From positions 1,254,755-1,318,754 of the forward strand of contig NZ_LMEX01000001.1 of NCBI RefSeq assembly GCF_001426645.1: 64,000 nt of DNA, written 5' to 3'. Numbering within the stretch: position 1 is the stretch's first letter; every line of letters begins with the position of its first letter. The position numbers were made by a program, and so were the translations under genes. The notes below the pieces were generated by a model. That model was given only the letters and a program-made list of their open reading frames with translations. It made no database searches and had not been told where the DNA came from. This stretch comes from Rhodanobacter sp. Root480. GTDB taxonomy: Bacteria; Pseudomonadota; Gammaproteobacteria; Xanthomonadales; Rhodanobacteraceae. Below are positions 20,380 to 31,819 of this stretch, one piece after another.

Positions 20380-20456
20380 TGGTAGCGGGGGCAGGATTCG
20401 AACCTGCGACCTTCGGGTTATGAGCCCGACGAGCTGCCAGACTGCTCCACCCCGCA
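20380..20456 (-). tRNA. metY: Initiator tRNA-fMet (CAT)
   Basis: The 77-nt tRNA has anticodon CAT and encoded CCA (complement of TGG at 20380-20382). Initiator features are present: no Watson-Crick pair at 1:72, three G:C pairs at the base of the anticodon stem (TCGGG/CCCGA), and A11:T24 in the D stem. Here the 1:72 mismatch is T:T, unlike the usual C:A. As in E. coli, this tRNA is the first gene of the rimP-nusA-infB operon, which links initiator tRNA supply to IF-2. Confidence 0.95.
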
Positions 20457-20469
20457 TCAGAGTCCGAAG

Positions 20470-20498
20470 ATATTAACGTAATGGCCGGTTTCTTGCAA
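20470..20498 (-). promoter_or_regulatory. Promoter of the metY-rimP-nusA-infB operon
   Basis: On the minus strand TTGCAA (20493-20498), a 17-base spacer and TAATAT (20470-20475) form a near-consensus sigma-70 promoter. It ends 13 bases before the tRNA-fMet 5' end. Confidence 0.82.
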
Positions 20499-20536
20499 GC
20501 TTCGGCGCCATTATTTCCGCAAATCGCCGCATTCCC

Positions 20537-21991
20537 TTACACGCCGAACGCGCGACGGCACCAGGCCAGCAACGGCCCCCAGTACAGTCCCAGCGCCAGC
20601 AGCGAAAGTGCGTTCAGCGACAGCACCAGGCGCAGCGGCTTGTCCTGCTGCACCTGCAGTGCGCCACCCTCTTCCGGCGCATCGAAATACATCACCTTGA
20701 TGACGTAGAGGTAGTAGTACAGGCCGACAATGGCGAACACGATGCCGACGATCGCCAGCCACAGCATGTCCGCATGGATGGCCGCTTCCAGCACCAGCAC
20801 CTTGGCCCAGAATCCGAACAGCGGCGGCACGCCGGCCAGCGAGAACATTGCCAGCAACATCAGGAACGCCATCCACGGCGCCTTGCGGGCAAGGCCCTTG
20901 AAGTCGGCGATCTCCTCGCACTCGAACCCGGCCCGGCTCATCGCCAGGATCACGCCGAACGCGGCCACACCCATCAATGCGTAGCAGATCGCGTAGAACA
21001 ACGCCGCGGCGTAGCCTTCCGGGCCGGCTGCGGACAGGCCCAGCAATAGATAGCCCATGTGCGAGATGGTGGAATAGGCCAGCATGCGTTTCAGGTTGGT
21101 CTGCACGATGGCAACCAGGTTGCCGATCGCCAGCGACAACACCGCCAGCACCGCCAGGATCAGCTGCCAATGCTGCGCCAGATCGCCCATGCCGTCCGCC
21201 AGCACGCGATACGCCATGCCGAACGCGGCCAGTTTCGAACCGGCGGCGACAAAGGTGGTCACTGGCGTGGGTGCGCCCTGGTAGACGTCGGGAATCCACA
21301 TGTGGAACGGCGCGGCACCCAGCTTGAAGCCGATGCCGACGATCATGAAGATCAGGCCGAACAGCAGCAGCGTGGGTGCCGTGGTGTAGCCCATCACATG
21401 GCTCAGTTGGGCCAGCTCCAGGGTGGGCGTGCCGCCCATGCCCGACGCGCCGTAGACCATCGACATGCCGTACAGCAACATGCCCGACGCCAGCGCACCC
21501 AGCACGAAGTACTTGATCGCCGCCTCGGACGGCAGCTTCGCTTCGCGGTTCAGGGCCACCAGTGCATACGACGACAGCGAGAGCAGTTCCAGGCCCAGGT
21601 AGACGGTGACCAGGTTGCCCGCCGAAACCAGCAGCATGATGCCGATCACGGCGAAGATCATCAGCGTGTAGAACTCGCCACCGAGCAGCTTGCGGTCGAT
21701 CAGGTACGGACGCGCATAGACGAAGATCATGGCCGTGGTGCCCAGCGCGAAGACCTTGATGATCTCCGCCACGTCATCACGCACGAACATGCCGCCGAAT
21801 GCGGTCACCGCCCGATCCGGCTGGCCCGCGATCACCAGGTAAATCGCCACCAGCAACACCGCGATCGAGATCCAGTGCAACAACGGACGCTGCGCCGGTT
21901 TCATGAAGGCGTCCAGCAGCAACAGCAAGCACGCTGCCGCCACCAGGTAGAACTCCGGCAGCAGGATCAGGATGTCATTCAAAGTTGGCAT
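20537..21991 (-). CDS. nuoN: NADH-quinone oxidoreductase subunit N
   Basis: The 484-aa antiporter-like membrane subunit of complex I is one of three proton-pumping modules. About 14 hydrophobic helices are visible. The conserved lysine-bearing helix region appears in the FKLGAAPFHMWIPDVYQGAPTPVTTFVA segment (broken-helix TM7-8), followed by LKRMLAYSTISHMGYLLLG. Length matches E. coli NuoN (485 aa). It is the last nuo gene and ends about 40 bases before the metY promoter, without an obvious terminator in between. Confidence 0.96.
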   Translation of the reverse strand: MPTLNDILILLPEFYLVAAACLLLLLDAFMKPAQRPLLHWISIAVLLVAIYLVIAGQPDRAVTAFGGMFVRDDVAEIIKVFALGTTAMIFVYARPYLIDRKLLGGEFYTLMIFAVIGIMLLVSAGNLVTVYLGLELLSLSSYALVALNREAKLPSEAAIKYFVLGALASGMLLYGMSMVYGASGMGGTPTLELAQLSHVMGYTTAPTLLLFGLIFMIVGIGFKLGAAPFHMWIPDVYQGAPTPVTTFVAAGSKLAAFGMAYRVLADGMGDLAQHWQLILAVLAVLSLAIGNLVAIVQTNLKRMLAYSTISHMGYLLLGLSAAGPEGYAAALFYAICYALMGVAAFGVILAMSRAGFECEEIADFKGLARKAPWMAFLMLLAMFSLAGVPPLFGFWAKVLVLEAAIHADMLWLAIVGIVFAIVGLYYYLYVIKVMYFDAPEEGGALQVQQDKPLRLVLSLNALSLLALGLYWGPLLAWCRRAFGV

Positions 21992-22009
21992 GGTGTGTCC
22001 GTGTCCCGA

Positions 22010-23518
22010 TCAAATCTTGTGAATGGCGAGCTGCTGCACCAGCTGCGACACCGAGCTGTCCATCAGGTGGATCAGCGGTTGCGGCCAGATGCCCAGCGCC
22101 AGCACGGCGGCGGCGAACGCCACCAGCACGAAGGTCTCGCGACCATTGATCTCCTTCATTTCCGCCACGTGCGGGTTGGTGATCTCACCCCACAGCACGC
22201 GCTTGACCAGCCAAAGCGTGTAGCCCGCGCCGATGATCAGGGTGAACGCGGCGAACAACGCGATCCACGGGCTGGCGGCGAAGCTGGCCAGGATCACCAT
22301 GAACTCGCCCACGAAACCGCTGGTACCCGGCAGTCCGCAGTTGGCCATCGCGAACAGCACATAGAAGAAGCCGAACCACGGCATCGCATTGATGACGCCG
22401 CCGTAATCCTTGATCTGGCGCGTATGCATGCGGTCGTACATCACGCCGATGCAGGTAAACATCGCGCCGGAGACGAAGCCGTGCGAAATCATCTGCACCA
22501 TCGCGCCCTGCATGCCCAGCAGCGCCATGTCGGTGCTGCCCTGCTCGCGCACCAGCGCGAAGGCGATGAAGATGCCCAGCGTGACGAAGCCCATGTGCGC
22601 CACGGACGAATACGCCACCAGCTTCTTCATGTCCTCCTGCACCAGCGCCACATAGCCGATGTAGACGATCGCGATGAGGCTCAGCACGATGATCAGCCAG
22701 GCGAAGTGCGCGCCCGCGTCGGGCACGATCGGCAGGATGAAACGCAGCATGCCGTAGGTACCGACCTTCAGCATCACCGCCGCCAGCACCACCGAGCCGC
22801 CGGTCGGCGCCTCCACGTGGGCATCCGGCAACCAGGTGTGCACCGGCACCATCGGCACCTTGATCGCGAACGCGATCAGGAACGCGAAAAATATCCAGGC
22901 CTGCTCCTTGAACGTCAGCGGCAGCGCCGCCAGCGTGGCCAGGTCGAACGTGCCGGCCTTCTGGTACAGGTACAGCAGCGCGATCAGCATGAAGACCGAG
23001 CCGAAGAACGTGTAGATGAAGAACTTCAGCGTGGCATACACGCGCCGCGGGCCACCCCACATGCCGATCAGGATGAACATCGGAATCAGGATGGCTTCGA
23101 ACAACGCATAGAACAGCAGCGCGTCGGTAGCGCAGAACACGCCGATCAGCAGGCCTTCGAGGATCAGCATCGCGGCCATGTACAGGTGCGGCCTGTCCTG
23201 GATGACTTCCCACGCGCCGGCGATCACCAGGATGCCCACGAAGGTGGTCATCACGATCAGCGCCACCGAGATGCCGTCGACCGCGAGGCCGTAATGCACG
23301 CCCCACGAAGCGATCCACAAATAGCTTTCGGTGAGCTGCATGCCGCCGGTATCGGCGTTGTACCGCACCAGCAGGAACAGGCTGGCGACGAAGGTCAGCA
23401 CGGCCACCAGCATCGACAGCCAGCGTGCAAGGTTGGGTCGGGCCGAGCCGGCAAACAACACCGGGATGGCACCAACGACGGGTAGCCAGATCAGCAGGCT
23501 GAGCAAGTGATTGAACAT
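22010..23518 (-). CDS. nuoM: NADH-quinone oxidoreductase subunit M
   Basis: The 502-aa antiporter-like proton-pumping subunit of complex I has about 14 transmembrane helices. It contains the conserved KVPMVPVHTWLPDAHVEAPTG broken-helix motif and MKKLVAYSSVAHMGFVTLG. The glutamate of TM5 lies in the LFYALFEAILIPMF segment. It starts at ATG 23518, 14 bases after nuoL, and nuoN follows after 18 bases. Confidence 0.96.
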   Translation of the reverse strand: MFNHLLSLLIWLPVVGAIPVLFAGSARPNLARWLSMLVAVLTFVASLFLLVRYNADTGGMQLTESYLWIASWGVHYGLAVDGISVALIVMTTFVGILVIAGAWEVIQDRPHLYMAAMLILEGLLIGVFCATDALLFYALFEAILIPMFILIGMWGGPRRVYATLKFFIYTFFGSVFMLIALLYLYQKAGTFDLATLAALPLTFKEQAWIFFAFLIAFAIKVPMVPVHTWLPDAHVEAPTGGSVVLAAVMLKVGTYGMLRFILPIVPDAGAHFAWLIIVLSLIAIVYIGYVALVQEDMKKLVAYSSVAHMGFVTLGIFIAFALVREQGSTDMALLGMQGAMVQMISHGFVSGAMFTCIGVMYDRMHTRQIKDYGGVINAMPWFGFFYVLFAMANCGLPGTSGFVGEFMVILASFAASPWIALFAAFTLIIGAGYTLWLVKRVLWGEITNPHVAEMKEINGRETFVLVAFAAAVLALGIWPQPLIHLMDSSVSQLVQQLAIHKI

Positions 23519-23532
23519 CGATCCCGTTTCCC

Positions 23533-25572
23533 TTATTGCCCGGCCAGCCCGGGACCCACCAGCCAGTACCCGCCAAGCAGCAGGATCAGGCCGAGAATCA
23601 TCGCGAAGGCATAGTGATAGAGGTAGCCCGACTGCAGCCGGCGCATGGCAGCGGCAATGCGATGCACCACGCCCACCGAACCGTTGACCATCGCGCCATC
23701 GATGACGCCACGCTCGCTCGCCTTCCAGAACCCGCGGCCGAGCATGACGCCGCCACGGGCGAACAGCGCGAAGTACACGTTGTCGACCCAGTATTTGCGG
23801 TCAAGCACCGTCCACAGCGGCTTCAGCGCCGCCTTGATCTTGCCGGCCATGGCCGGGTTGAACAGGTAGATATAGGTGCAGATGATGAACGCCGCCAGCA
23901 GCAGCCAGAACGGCATCTGGGTGAAGCCATGCAGTGCCATCGCCAGCGGGCCATGGAACTCGGCGCCCATTTCGGCCAGCACGTCGTTGGCGGCCTCCAC
24001 GTGGATCGCGCTGCCGAACCAGTTGCCGAACAGCAACGGCCCGATGGTGAAGAAGCCCACCAGCAGCGACGGAATGGCCAGCAGCACCAGCGGCAACGTC
24101 ACCACCCACGGCGATTCCTTCGGCGCATGCGCCAGCACGCCCGGCTCGTGGTGGCCGTGATCGTCATGATCGTGACCATGGCCATGATGCTCGGCGATGG
24201 TGAAGCGCTCCTTGCCGTGGAACGTCAGGTACATCTGGCGGAACGTGTACAACCCGGTCACCAGCACGCCGGCCATCACGCAGAAATAGGCGTAATGCGC
24301 ACCCCATCGATGGGATTCACCCACCGCCTCGATGATCGCGTCCTTGGAATAGAAGCCCGAGGTAAACGGCACCGCCACCAGCGCGATCGAGCCCGCCCAC
24401 ATGGTGATCCAGGTGATCGGCATGTACTTGCGCAGGCCGCCCATGTAACGCATGTCCTGCTCGTGGTGCATCGCGATGATCACCGAGCCGGCGCCCAGGA
24501 ACAGCAGCGCCTTGAAGAACGCATGCGTCATCAGATGGAACACCGCGCCCGAATACATCGACACGCCCAGCGCCACCGTCATGTAGCCCAGCTGCGACAG
24601 CGTGGAATACGCGATCACCCGCTTGATGTCGTTTTGGACTATGCCAATCAACCCGGTGAACAGCGCGGTGGTGGCACCGATGACCAGCACGAAGCTCAGC
24701 GCGGTGGACGACAGCTCGAACAGCGGCGACATGCGCGACACCATGAAGATGCCGGCGGTCACCATGGTGGCCGCGTGGATCAAGGCGGAGATCGGCGTAG
24801 GGCCTTCCATCGAGTCGGGCAGCCACACGTGCAACGGCACCTGCGCCGATTTGCCCATGGCGCCGATGAACAGGCAGATGCAGATCACCGTGGCGGCGTC
24901 CCACTGTGTACCGGCCGTGATCTGCAGCGTGCGGCCGACCAGGGATGGCGCGTTGGCGAACGCGGTGGCGTAATCCAGCGTGCCCAGGAAATACAGCACC
25001 GCGGCGATGCCCAGCAGGAAACCGAAGTCGCCCACGCGGTTGACCATGAACGCCTTGAGATTGGCGAAGATCGCGGTGGGGCGCTTGTACCAGAAGCCGA
25101 TCAGCAGGTACGACACCAGGCCCACCGCTTCCCAGCCGAAGAACAGCTGCATGAAGTTGTTGCTCATCACCAGCATGAACATCGAGAAGGTGAACAGCGA
25201 GATGTAGCTGAAGAAGCGCGTGTAGCCCGGGTCATCGCGCATATAGCCGATGGTGTACACGTGCACCAGCAACGATACGAAGCTCACCACCACCAGCATC
25301 ATCGCGGTGAGGCGGTCGACCATGAAACCGACGCTGGCGTTGAAGTGGCCGATCTGGAACCAGGTGTAGAGGTTCTGGTTGTATTCGGCCGCGCCGCCCA
25401 CGGTCAGCTGGTAAAGCACCAGGAACGACAGCGCGCAGGACACCGCCACGCCGAGGATGGTGACGCTGTGCGCGCCGATGCGGCCGATGAAGCGCGCCAG
25501 GAAGCCGGCCAGCAGGCAGCCCACCAGCGGCGCCAGCGCGATGATCAGCAGGATGTTTGTGGATATCGCCAT
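23533..25572 (-). CDS. nuoL: NADH-quinone oxidoreductase subunit L
   Basis: The 679-aa distal antiporter-like subunit of complex I has 14 core helices plus the long lateral helix and anchoring helices near the C-terminus. Motifs include SAQVPLHVWLPDSMEGPTPISALIHAATM and IKRVIAYSTLSQLGYM. A cytoplasmic or periplasmic loop around residue 465-485 is unusually histidine-rich (HHGHGHDHDDHGHH), a common lineage-specific insertion. It lies after nuoK behind a 127-base gap holding two hairpins, unlike the tight packing elsewhere in the operon. Confidence 0.96.
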   Translation of the reverse strand: MAISTNILLIIALAPLVGCLLAGFLARFIGRIGAHSVTILGVAVSCALSFLVLYQLTVGGAAEYNQNLYTWFQIGHFNASVGFMVDRLTAMMLVVVSFVSLLVHVYTIGYMRDDPGYTRFFSYISLFTFSMFMLVMSNNFMQLFFGWEAVGLVSYLLIGFWYKRPTAIFANLKAFMVNRVGDFGFLLGIAAVLYFLGTLDYATAFANAPSLVGRTLQITAGTQWDAATVICICLFIGAMGKSAQVPLHVWLPDSMEGPTPISALIHAATMVTAGIFMVSRMSPLFELSSTALSFVLVIGATTALFTGLIGIVQNDIKRVIAYSTLSQLGYMTVALGVSMYSGAVFHLMTHAFFKALLFLGAGSVIIAMHHEQDMRYMGGLRKYMPITWITMWAGSIALVAVPFTSGFYSKDAIIEAVGESHRWGAHYAYFCVMAGVLVTGLYTFRQMYLTFHGKERFTIAEHHGHGHDHDDHGHHEPGVLAHAPKESPWVVTLPLVLLAIPSLLVGFFTIGPLLFGNWFGSAIHVEAANDVLAEMGAEFHGPLAMALHGFTQMPFWLLLAAFIICTYIYLFNPAMAGKIKAALKPLWTVLDRKYWVDNVYFALFARGGVMLGRGFWKASERGVIDGAMVNGSVGVVHRIAAAMRRLQSGYLYHYAFAMILGLILLLGGYWLVGPGLAGQ

Positions 25573-25636
25573 TGTTCTTCCATTGCTGCGTGACCCGGAG
25601 TTTCTTGCGAGGAACCGTCCATGGTGCTGGGCGCCG

Positions 25637-25692
25637 GGCCGGACGTCCTGTCCGGCCGTTCGGCCTGGCGCGACATGCCACAGGCATGTCGC
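25637..25692. repeat. Two adjacent palindromes in the nuoK-nuoL gap
   Basis: GGCCGGAC (25637-25644) with GTCCGGCC (25650-25657), and GCGACATGCC (25670-25679) with GGCATGTCGC (25683-25692, 3-base loop), form consecutive hairpins. They resemble REP-type elements. No T tract follows on either strand. Confidence 0.7.
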
Positions 25693-25699
25693 TCCGGCC

Positions 25700-26005
25700 T
25701 CACCCCTTCATGCTGTCGATGTCGGCGATATTGATCGTGCTGCGGTTGCGGAACAGCAACACCAGGATCGCCAGGCCGATGGCAGCTTCCGCCGCAGCCA
25801 CGGTGAGAATGAAAAACACGAACACCTGCCCCGAAACGTCGCCCAGAAACCGCGAGAACGCCACGAAGTTCATGTTGACGGCGAGCAGCATCAGCTCGAT
25901 CGACATCAACAGCACGATCACGTTCTTGCGGTTGATGAACAGGCCGGCGACGGCGATGCAGAACAGCACCGCGCCCAGCACGATGTAGTGCGCGAGCGAA
26001 ATCAT
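25700..26005 (-). CDS. nuoK: NADH-quinone oxidoreductase subunit K
   Basis: The 101-aa subunit with three transmembrane helices belongs to the proton channel at the junction of the membrane arm. Two conserved glutamates occur in hydrophobic helices ([13 protein letters not shown] and [13 protein letters not shown]). Length equals E. coli NuoK (100 aa). It overlaps the end of nuoJ by 4 bases (ATGA), indicating translational coupling. Confidence 0.96.
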   Translation of the reverse strand: MISLAHYIVLGAVLFCIAVAGLFINRKNVIVLLMSIELMLLAVNMNFVAFSRFLGDVSGQVFVFFILTVAAAEAAIGLAILVLLFRNRSTINIADIDSMKG

Positions 26006-26646
26006 GGCTGCGGCTCCTGGCTGGCGGTCGGTTCATCCGGACGGACGGCGGCCATCTTCACGATGCGCACGCGGTTGCGCGGATCGACCCTGACCTGCTG
26101 GCTCGGCGTCTCGTAGCGGGCGTCGCGACGCTCGCGCAGCGTCAGCGCCACGGCGGCGACCACGCCCACGGTGAGGATCAACGCGGCGATCTCGAACGGC
26201 AGCAGGAACGTGGTGTACAGGGCATGGCCCAACCACTCCGTGTTGGACATGCCCGCCGCCACGGCCGGGTTTTCCCCCAGCACATGGGCGTTCATCGCGC
26301 GCACGCCGACCAGCCCGAGCATTTCCACCAGCATCACCACCGCCACGATCAGGCCGACGGGCAGAAACTTGACGAAGCCTTCGCGCATTTTTTCCTGGTC
26401 GATGTCCAGCATCATCACCACGAACAGGAACAGCACCATCACCGCGCCGACGTAGACCACAATCAACGCCAGCGCCAGGAACTCGGCCTCCAGCAGCAGC
26501 CACAGGCAGGCGGCACTGAAGAACGTGAGCACCAACGCGAGCACGGCATGCACGGTGTTCTTCAGCGAGATCACCGACAGCGCCGCGGCCACGGTGACGA
26601 AGCTGAAGGCGTAGAAACAGATGAGTTGCAGCGTTTGGGGATTCAT
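26002..26646 (-). CDS. nuoJ: NADH-quinone oxidoreductase subunit J
   Basis: The 214-aa membrane subunit has five predicted helices. TM3 contains the [19 protein letters not shown] segment with the conserved pi-bulge tyrosine/glycine. A basic C-terminal extension ([12 protein letters not shown] onward) follows the last helix. I start at ATG 26646, with GAGG upstream; a TTG one codon earlier is less likely. It follows the nuoI stop by 9 bases. Confidence 0.94.
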   Translation of the reverse strand: MNPQTLQLICFYAFSFVTVAAALSVISLKNTVHAVLALVLTFFSAACLWLLLEAEFLALALIVVYVGAVMVLFLFVVMMLDIDQEKMREGFVKFLPVGLIVAVVMLVEMLGLVGVRAMNAHVLGENPAVAAGMSNTEWLGHALYTTFLLPFEIAALILTVGVVAAVALTLRERRDARYETPSQQVRVDPRNRVRIVKMAAVRPDEPTASQEPQP

Positions 26647-26655
26647 CAAAAGGCC

Positions 26656-27147
26656 TCAGCGGTACGCCGCGTCTTGCGCGCGATCGGCGGCGATCTGCTG
26701 TTCAAAGCGGTCGCCGATGGCAAGCAACTGCTGCTTGTTCACCACGTTCTCGCCGCGGTTCTCGAAGTGGTACTCGTGGATCGAGGTTTCGACGATGGAA
26801 TCCACCGGGCAGCTTTCCTCGCAGAAACCGCAATAGATGCACTTGAACAGGTCGATGTCATAACGCGTGGTGCGGCGTTGCCCGTCGCTCTCGCGCGGCG
26901 CCGAGTCGATGGTGATCGCCAGCGCCGGGCACACCGCCTCGCACAACTTGCAGGCGATGCAGCGCTCCTCGCCGTTCGCGTAGCGACGCAACGCATGCAG
27001 GCCGCGGAAGCGGTTCGACTTCGGGATGTGCTCCATCGGGTAGCGCACGGTGTACTTCGGCTTGAACATGTAGCGCATGGTCAGGCCCATGCCCTGGAAC
27101 AGCTCGATCAGCAGCAGGCTCTTGAAAAAACGGATCATCGTATTCAC
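26656..27147 (-). CDS. nuoI: NADH-quinone oxidoreductase subunit I
   Basis: The 163-aa peripheral-arm subunit carries clusters N6a and N6b. Two ferredoxin motifs are visible: [12 protein letters not shown] and [12 protein letters not shown], each CxxCxxCxxxCP. The start is GTG 27147, three bases after the nuoH TAA, with GGGAG at the right distance. Cytoplasmic, docked on NuoH. Confidence 0.95.
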   Translation of the reverse strand: MNTMIRFFKSLLLIELFQGMGLTMRYMFKPKYTVRYPMEHIPKSNRFRGLHALRRYANGEERCIACKLCEAVCPALAITIDSAPRESDGQRRTTRYDIDLFKCIYCGFCEESCPVDSIVETSIHEYHFENRGENVVNKQQLLAIGDRFEQQIAADRAQDAAYR

Positions 27148-27150
27148 GGC

Positions 27151-28179
27151 TTACGCTCCCATCCCGACGGTCACCACGTCGAAATACTTCAGGCATCCGG
27201 CCACCATCACCCAGACGATCGCGATCGGGATCAGCACCTTCCAGCCCAGCCGCATGATCTGGTCATAGCGATAACGCGGGAACGTGGCGCGGAACCACAG
27301 GAACAGGAAGCTCATCATGAAGGCCTTGATGAACAGCCAGATGAAGCCGCCGTGCCCGATGAAGCCCCACGACGCCGGGAACGGCGACAGCCAGCCGCCC
27401 AGGAACAGGATCGAGGCCAGGAAGCTGATCAGGATCATGTTGGCGTATTCGGCCAGGAAGAAGATCGCGAACGCCGACCCGGAATACTCCACGTGGAAAC
27501 CGGCCACGATCTCCGACTCGCCCTCGGCCATGTCGAATGGCGCGCGGTTGGTCTCGGCCACGCCGGAGATGAAATAGATCACGAACACCGGCAACAGCGG
27601 CCACATGAACCACTCGAGGATGCCCTTGCTGCCGGCCTGCGCGTTGACGATCTCGGTCAGGTTGAGGCTGCCTGCCAGCACCAGTACGCAGACCAGGCAC
27701 AGGCCCATCGCCAACTCGTAGGAAATCACCTGCGCGGCGGAGCGCATCGCACCCAGCAACGCGTAGCGCGAGTTGGATGCCCAGCCGGCGATGATGATGC
27801 CGTACACGCCCATCGAGGTCATCGCCAGCAGGTACAGGATGCCGGCGTTCGCGTTGGACAGCACCATCTGGCCACTGAACGGAATGACCGCCCACGCGGC
27901 CAGCGCCGGTATCAGCGCGATCAACGGCGCCAGGAAGTACAGGAAGCGATTGGCCTTGGTCGGCAGGATCACTTCCTTGATCAGCAACTTCACCACGTCG
28001 GCGAAGGCCTGCAGGATGCCGAACGGGCCGATCTTGTTCGGCCCCAGGCGCACGTGCATCCAGCCGATGACCTTGCGCTCCCAGTACACGAACATGGCGA
28101 CCGCGATCACCAGCGGCAGCACGATGCACAGGATGTAGATCACCGGCCACAAGACCTGGTTGATGAGTTGATCAGCCAT
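27151..28179 (-). CDS. nuoH: NADH-quinone oxidoreductase subunit H
   Basis: The 342-aa membrane subunit forms much of the quinone chamber at the membrane-peripheral arm junction. It has eight hydrophobic helices, the [22 protein letters not shown] loop and the [26 protein letters not shown] loop, both hallmarks. I start at ATG 28179, six bases after the nuoG stop. A TTG three codons earlier is possible. Confidence 0.95.
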   Translation of the reverse strand: MADQLINQVLWPVIYILCIVLPLVIAVAMFVYWERKVIGWMHVRLGPNKIGPFGILQAFADVVKLLIKEVILPTKANRFLYFLAPLIALIPALAAWAVIPFSGQMVLSNANAGILYLLAMTSMGVYGIIIAGWASNSRYALLGAMRSAAQVISYELAMGLCLVCVLVLAGSLNLTEIVNAQAGSKGILEWFMWPLLPVFVIYFISGVAETNRAPFDMAEGESEIVAGFHVEYSGSAFAIFFLAEYANMILISFLASILFLGGWLSPFPASWGFIGHGGFIWLFIKAFMMSFLFLWFRATFPRYRYDQIMRLGWKVLIPIAIVWVMVAGCLKYFDVVTVGMGA

Positions 28180-28184
28180 GATGC

Positions 28185-30508
28185 TCAAGCCTTGCTCAAG
28201 GTGATGGTCGCGCCATACGGCGGCAACGTGGCAGTGAGGTCCTGTGCCGCCTCGATCCAGGTGGCCCCATCGGGAACCGCCACATCGATCCGCAACAGCA
28301 GCGACGCATCACCGACGCGAACCTGCTCGCCATCGGCAAGACCCAGCCGTGCCGCTTCATTCGCGTTGATCCGGACAGCGGGCGCCCGGTTGAGCGGATG
28401 CGCGTTCAGTGCCGTCGCGCGGCGCAACACGGCATCGCTGCGGTAGATGGGCCAGGTGGCGACGCGGGTCAGCCCCGCCGGGGCGCTGGCGCGCGAAGCC
28501 ATGCCATCGCGCGCAACCACCGCACGATCGGTGATGCCGTTGCGCAGGCCGGCGATATCGTCGAACTCGAAACCAGCCAGCTGCAGCGAGCCGCCCAGCG
28601 CACGCAATACCTTCCAGCCCGGTCGCGCCTGCCCCGGTGCCTTGGAGCCGGCGAGCACGCCCTGCGCCAGGCCGTCGACATTGACCAGGGTGGCCTCGAT
28701 CTCGGGCAGCAAGGCGATCGGCAGGATCACGTCCGCCACTTCGCGCAATGCGTCGCTGGCAAAGGCACTGAACGCCACCACCTGCTCCGCCCCGCGCAAC
28801 GCCTTCAGCGTGGCGGCGCCGTCCGCGAAATCATGCGGCGGCTCCACGCCATACAGCAGATAGCTCTTGCGCGGCTGCGCCAGCATCGCCTGCGCATCCA
28901 GCCCGCCATTGCCCGGCACCACGCCAAGGCGCGCCAGGCCCACGGCATTGGCGCCAACCGGCAGTTCGTTGTAGCCCGCGCCGGTGGCGTCGGCGATGAA
29001 GCGTGCGATGGCGCGCAACCACGACGCCTGCGGATGGGTTACCGCCGCTTCGCCCAGGATCACCACCGCCGCACCCGACTTCAGTGCCGCCACGGCATCG
29101 CTGTCGCCCTGGTCGCTGGTCGCGCCGTTGATCGCGTCGGCCAGCGGTGCGGGTGCCGAAGCGCCCGCGCTCACGGCGGCTTTGGCCAAGGCCAGCAAGG
29201 CGCCGACCAGTTCGTGCGGCGCGGCGATCGCCTCACCGGCCAACTGGTAATTGAAGTCGAAATGCACCGGGTTGACCGCATAAACCCGCGCGCCCTTCTT
29301 CACGGCCTGGTGCAGGCGGTGATTGAGCAACGGCAATTCGAGGCGCAGGTCGGAACCGACCAGCAAGGCGGCCTTGAGCTGATCCACCTGGGCCACCGGC
29401 GTACCAAAGGTGGTGGCCACGGCGTTGTCGGCAAAATCCAGCTGACGCAGGCGGTGATCGACGTGGGCACTGCCCAGTCCGCGTGCCAGGCGCATCAGCA
29501 GATCGCCCTCTTCGTTCGAGGTGGCCGGATGCACCAGCACGCCGAGCTCGCTGCCGGGCGACTTTTTCAGCGCCTCACCGGCAAACGACAGCGCGTCTTC
29601 CCAGCTGGTCTCCTGCCACTGCCCGTCGCGCTTCACCTGAGGTGAAATGGCGCGGTCGGCGGCCGTCAAGCCCTGGTGGCTGTAGCGATCGCGATCGGAC
29701 AGCCAGCATTCGTTGACCGCCTCGTTGTCGCGCGGCACCGTGCGCAGCACTTCGCCGCGGCGCGTATGCAGCCACAGGTTGGAACCCAGTGCATCGTGGT
29801 AGCCGATGGACGGGCGGGCGATCAATTCCCATGCACGCGCCTTGAACTGGAACACCTTGTCGGTCAGTGCGCCCACCGGGCACAGGTCGATGATGTTGCC
29901 GGACAACTCGGTTTCCACCGTCTTGCCGATATAAGTGCCGATCTGCAGGTTCTCGCCGCGATTCATGCCGCCGAGTTCAAACGTGCCGGCAATCTCGCTG
30001 GTGAAACGCACGCAACGTGTGCAATGGATGCAACGCGTCATCTCGGTGGCGACCAGCGGCCCGATGTTCTCGTCGGACACGGTGCGCTTGCGCTCGGTGA
30101 AGCGAGACACGCTGCGGCCGAAGCCCAGCGCCACGTCCTGCAGTTCGCACTCGCCGCCCTGGTCGCAGACCGGGCAATCGAGCGGATGGTTGATCAACAG
30201 GAATTCCATCACGTCGCGCTGGTATTGCAGCGCCAGCTTGGAGCGCGTCTGCACCTTCATGCCGTCGGTGACCGGCGTGGCACATGCCGGCAAGCCCTTG
30301 GGCACCGGGCGACCGCCCATTTCCACCTCGACCATGCACATGCGGCAGTTCGCGGCGATCGGCAGCTTGCGGTGATAACAGAAGCGCGGAATCGTGATGC
30401 CGACCGTATCCGCCGCCTCGATGATCATGGCGTTTTTGCGGATCTGGACCGGCTTGCCGTCAATCTCGATGCTTACCAGATCGGGCGCGTTGTTGGTTGG
30501 CTGCGCAC

Positions 30509-30512
<4 letters not shown>
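28185..30512 (-). CDS. nuoG: NADH-quinone oxidoreductase subunit G, lacking N7 ligands
   Basis: The 775-aa largest peripheral subunit relays electrons through N1b, N4 and N5. The N-terminal [2Fe-2S] ligands lie in [21 protein letters not shown]. The His-plus-three-Cys N5 motif lies in [18 protein letters not shown], and the N4 ferredoxin motif in [10 protein letters not shown] with a later CPVGAL cysteine. In E. coli a CxxCxxxC near 230 plus a later cysteine binds N7. Here that stretch reads [19 protein letters not shown] and only the last cysteine ([10 protein letters not shown]) remains, so N7 is probably absent. The C-terminal half is a molybdopterin-fold remnant. The ATG overlaps the nuoF stop by 4 bases. 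Confidence 0.95.

Positions 30513-31818
<1,306 letters not shown>

Positions 31819-31819
<1 letters not shown>

Noticed and set aside
24155..24190. Histidine-rich stretch in nuoL as a separate metal-binding peptide gene
   Set aside because: It is in frame within NuoL and lies in a loop region; histidine-rich loops are a common NuoL insertion.
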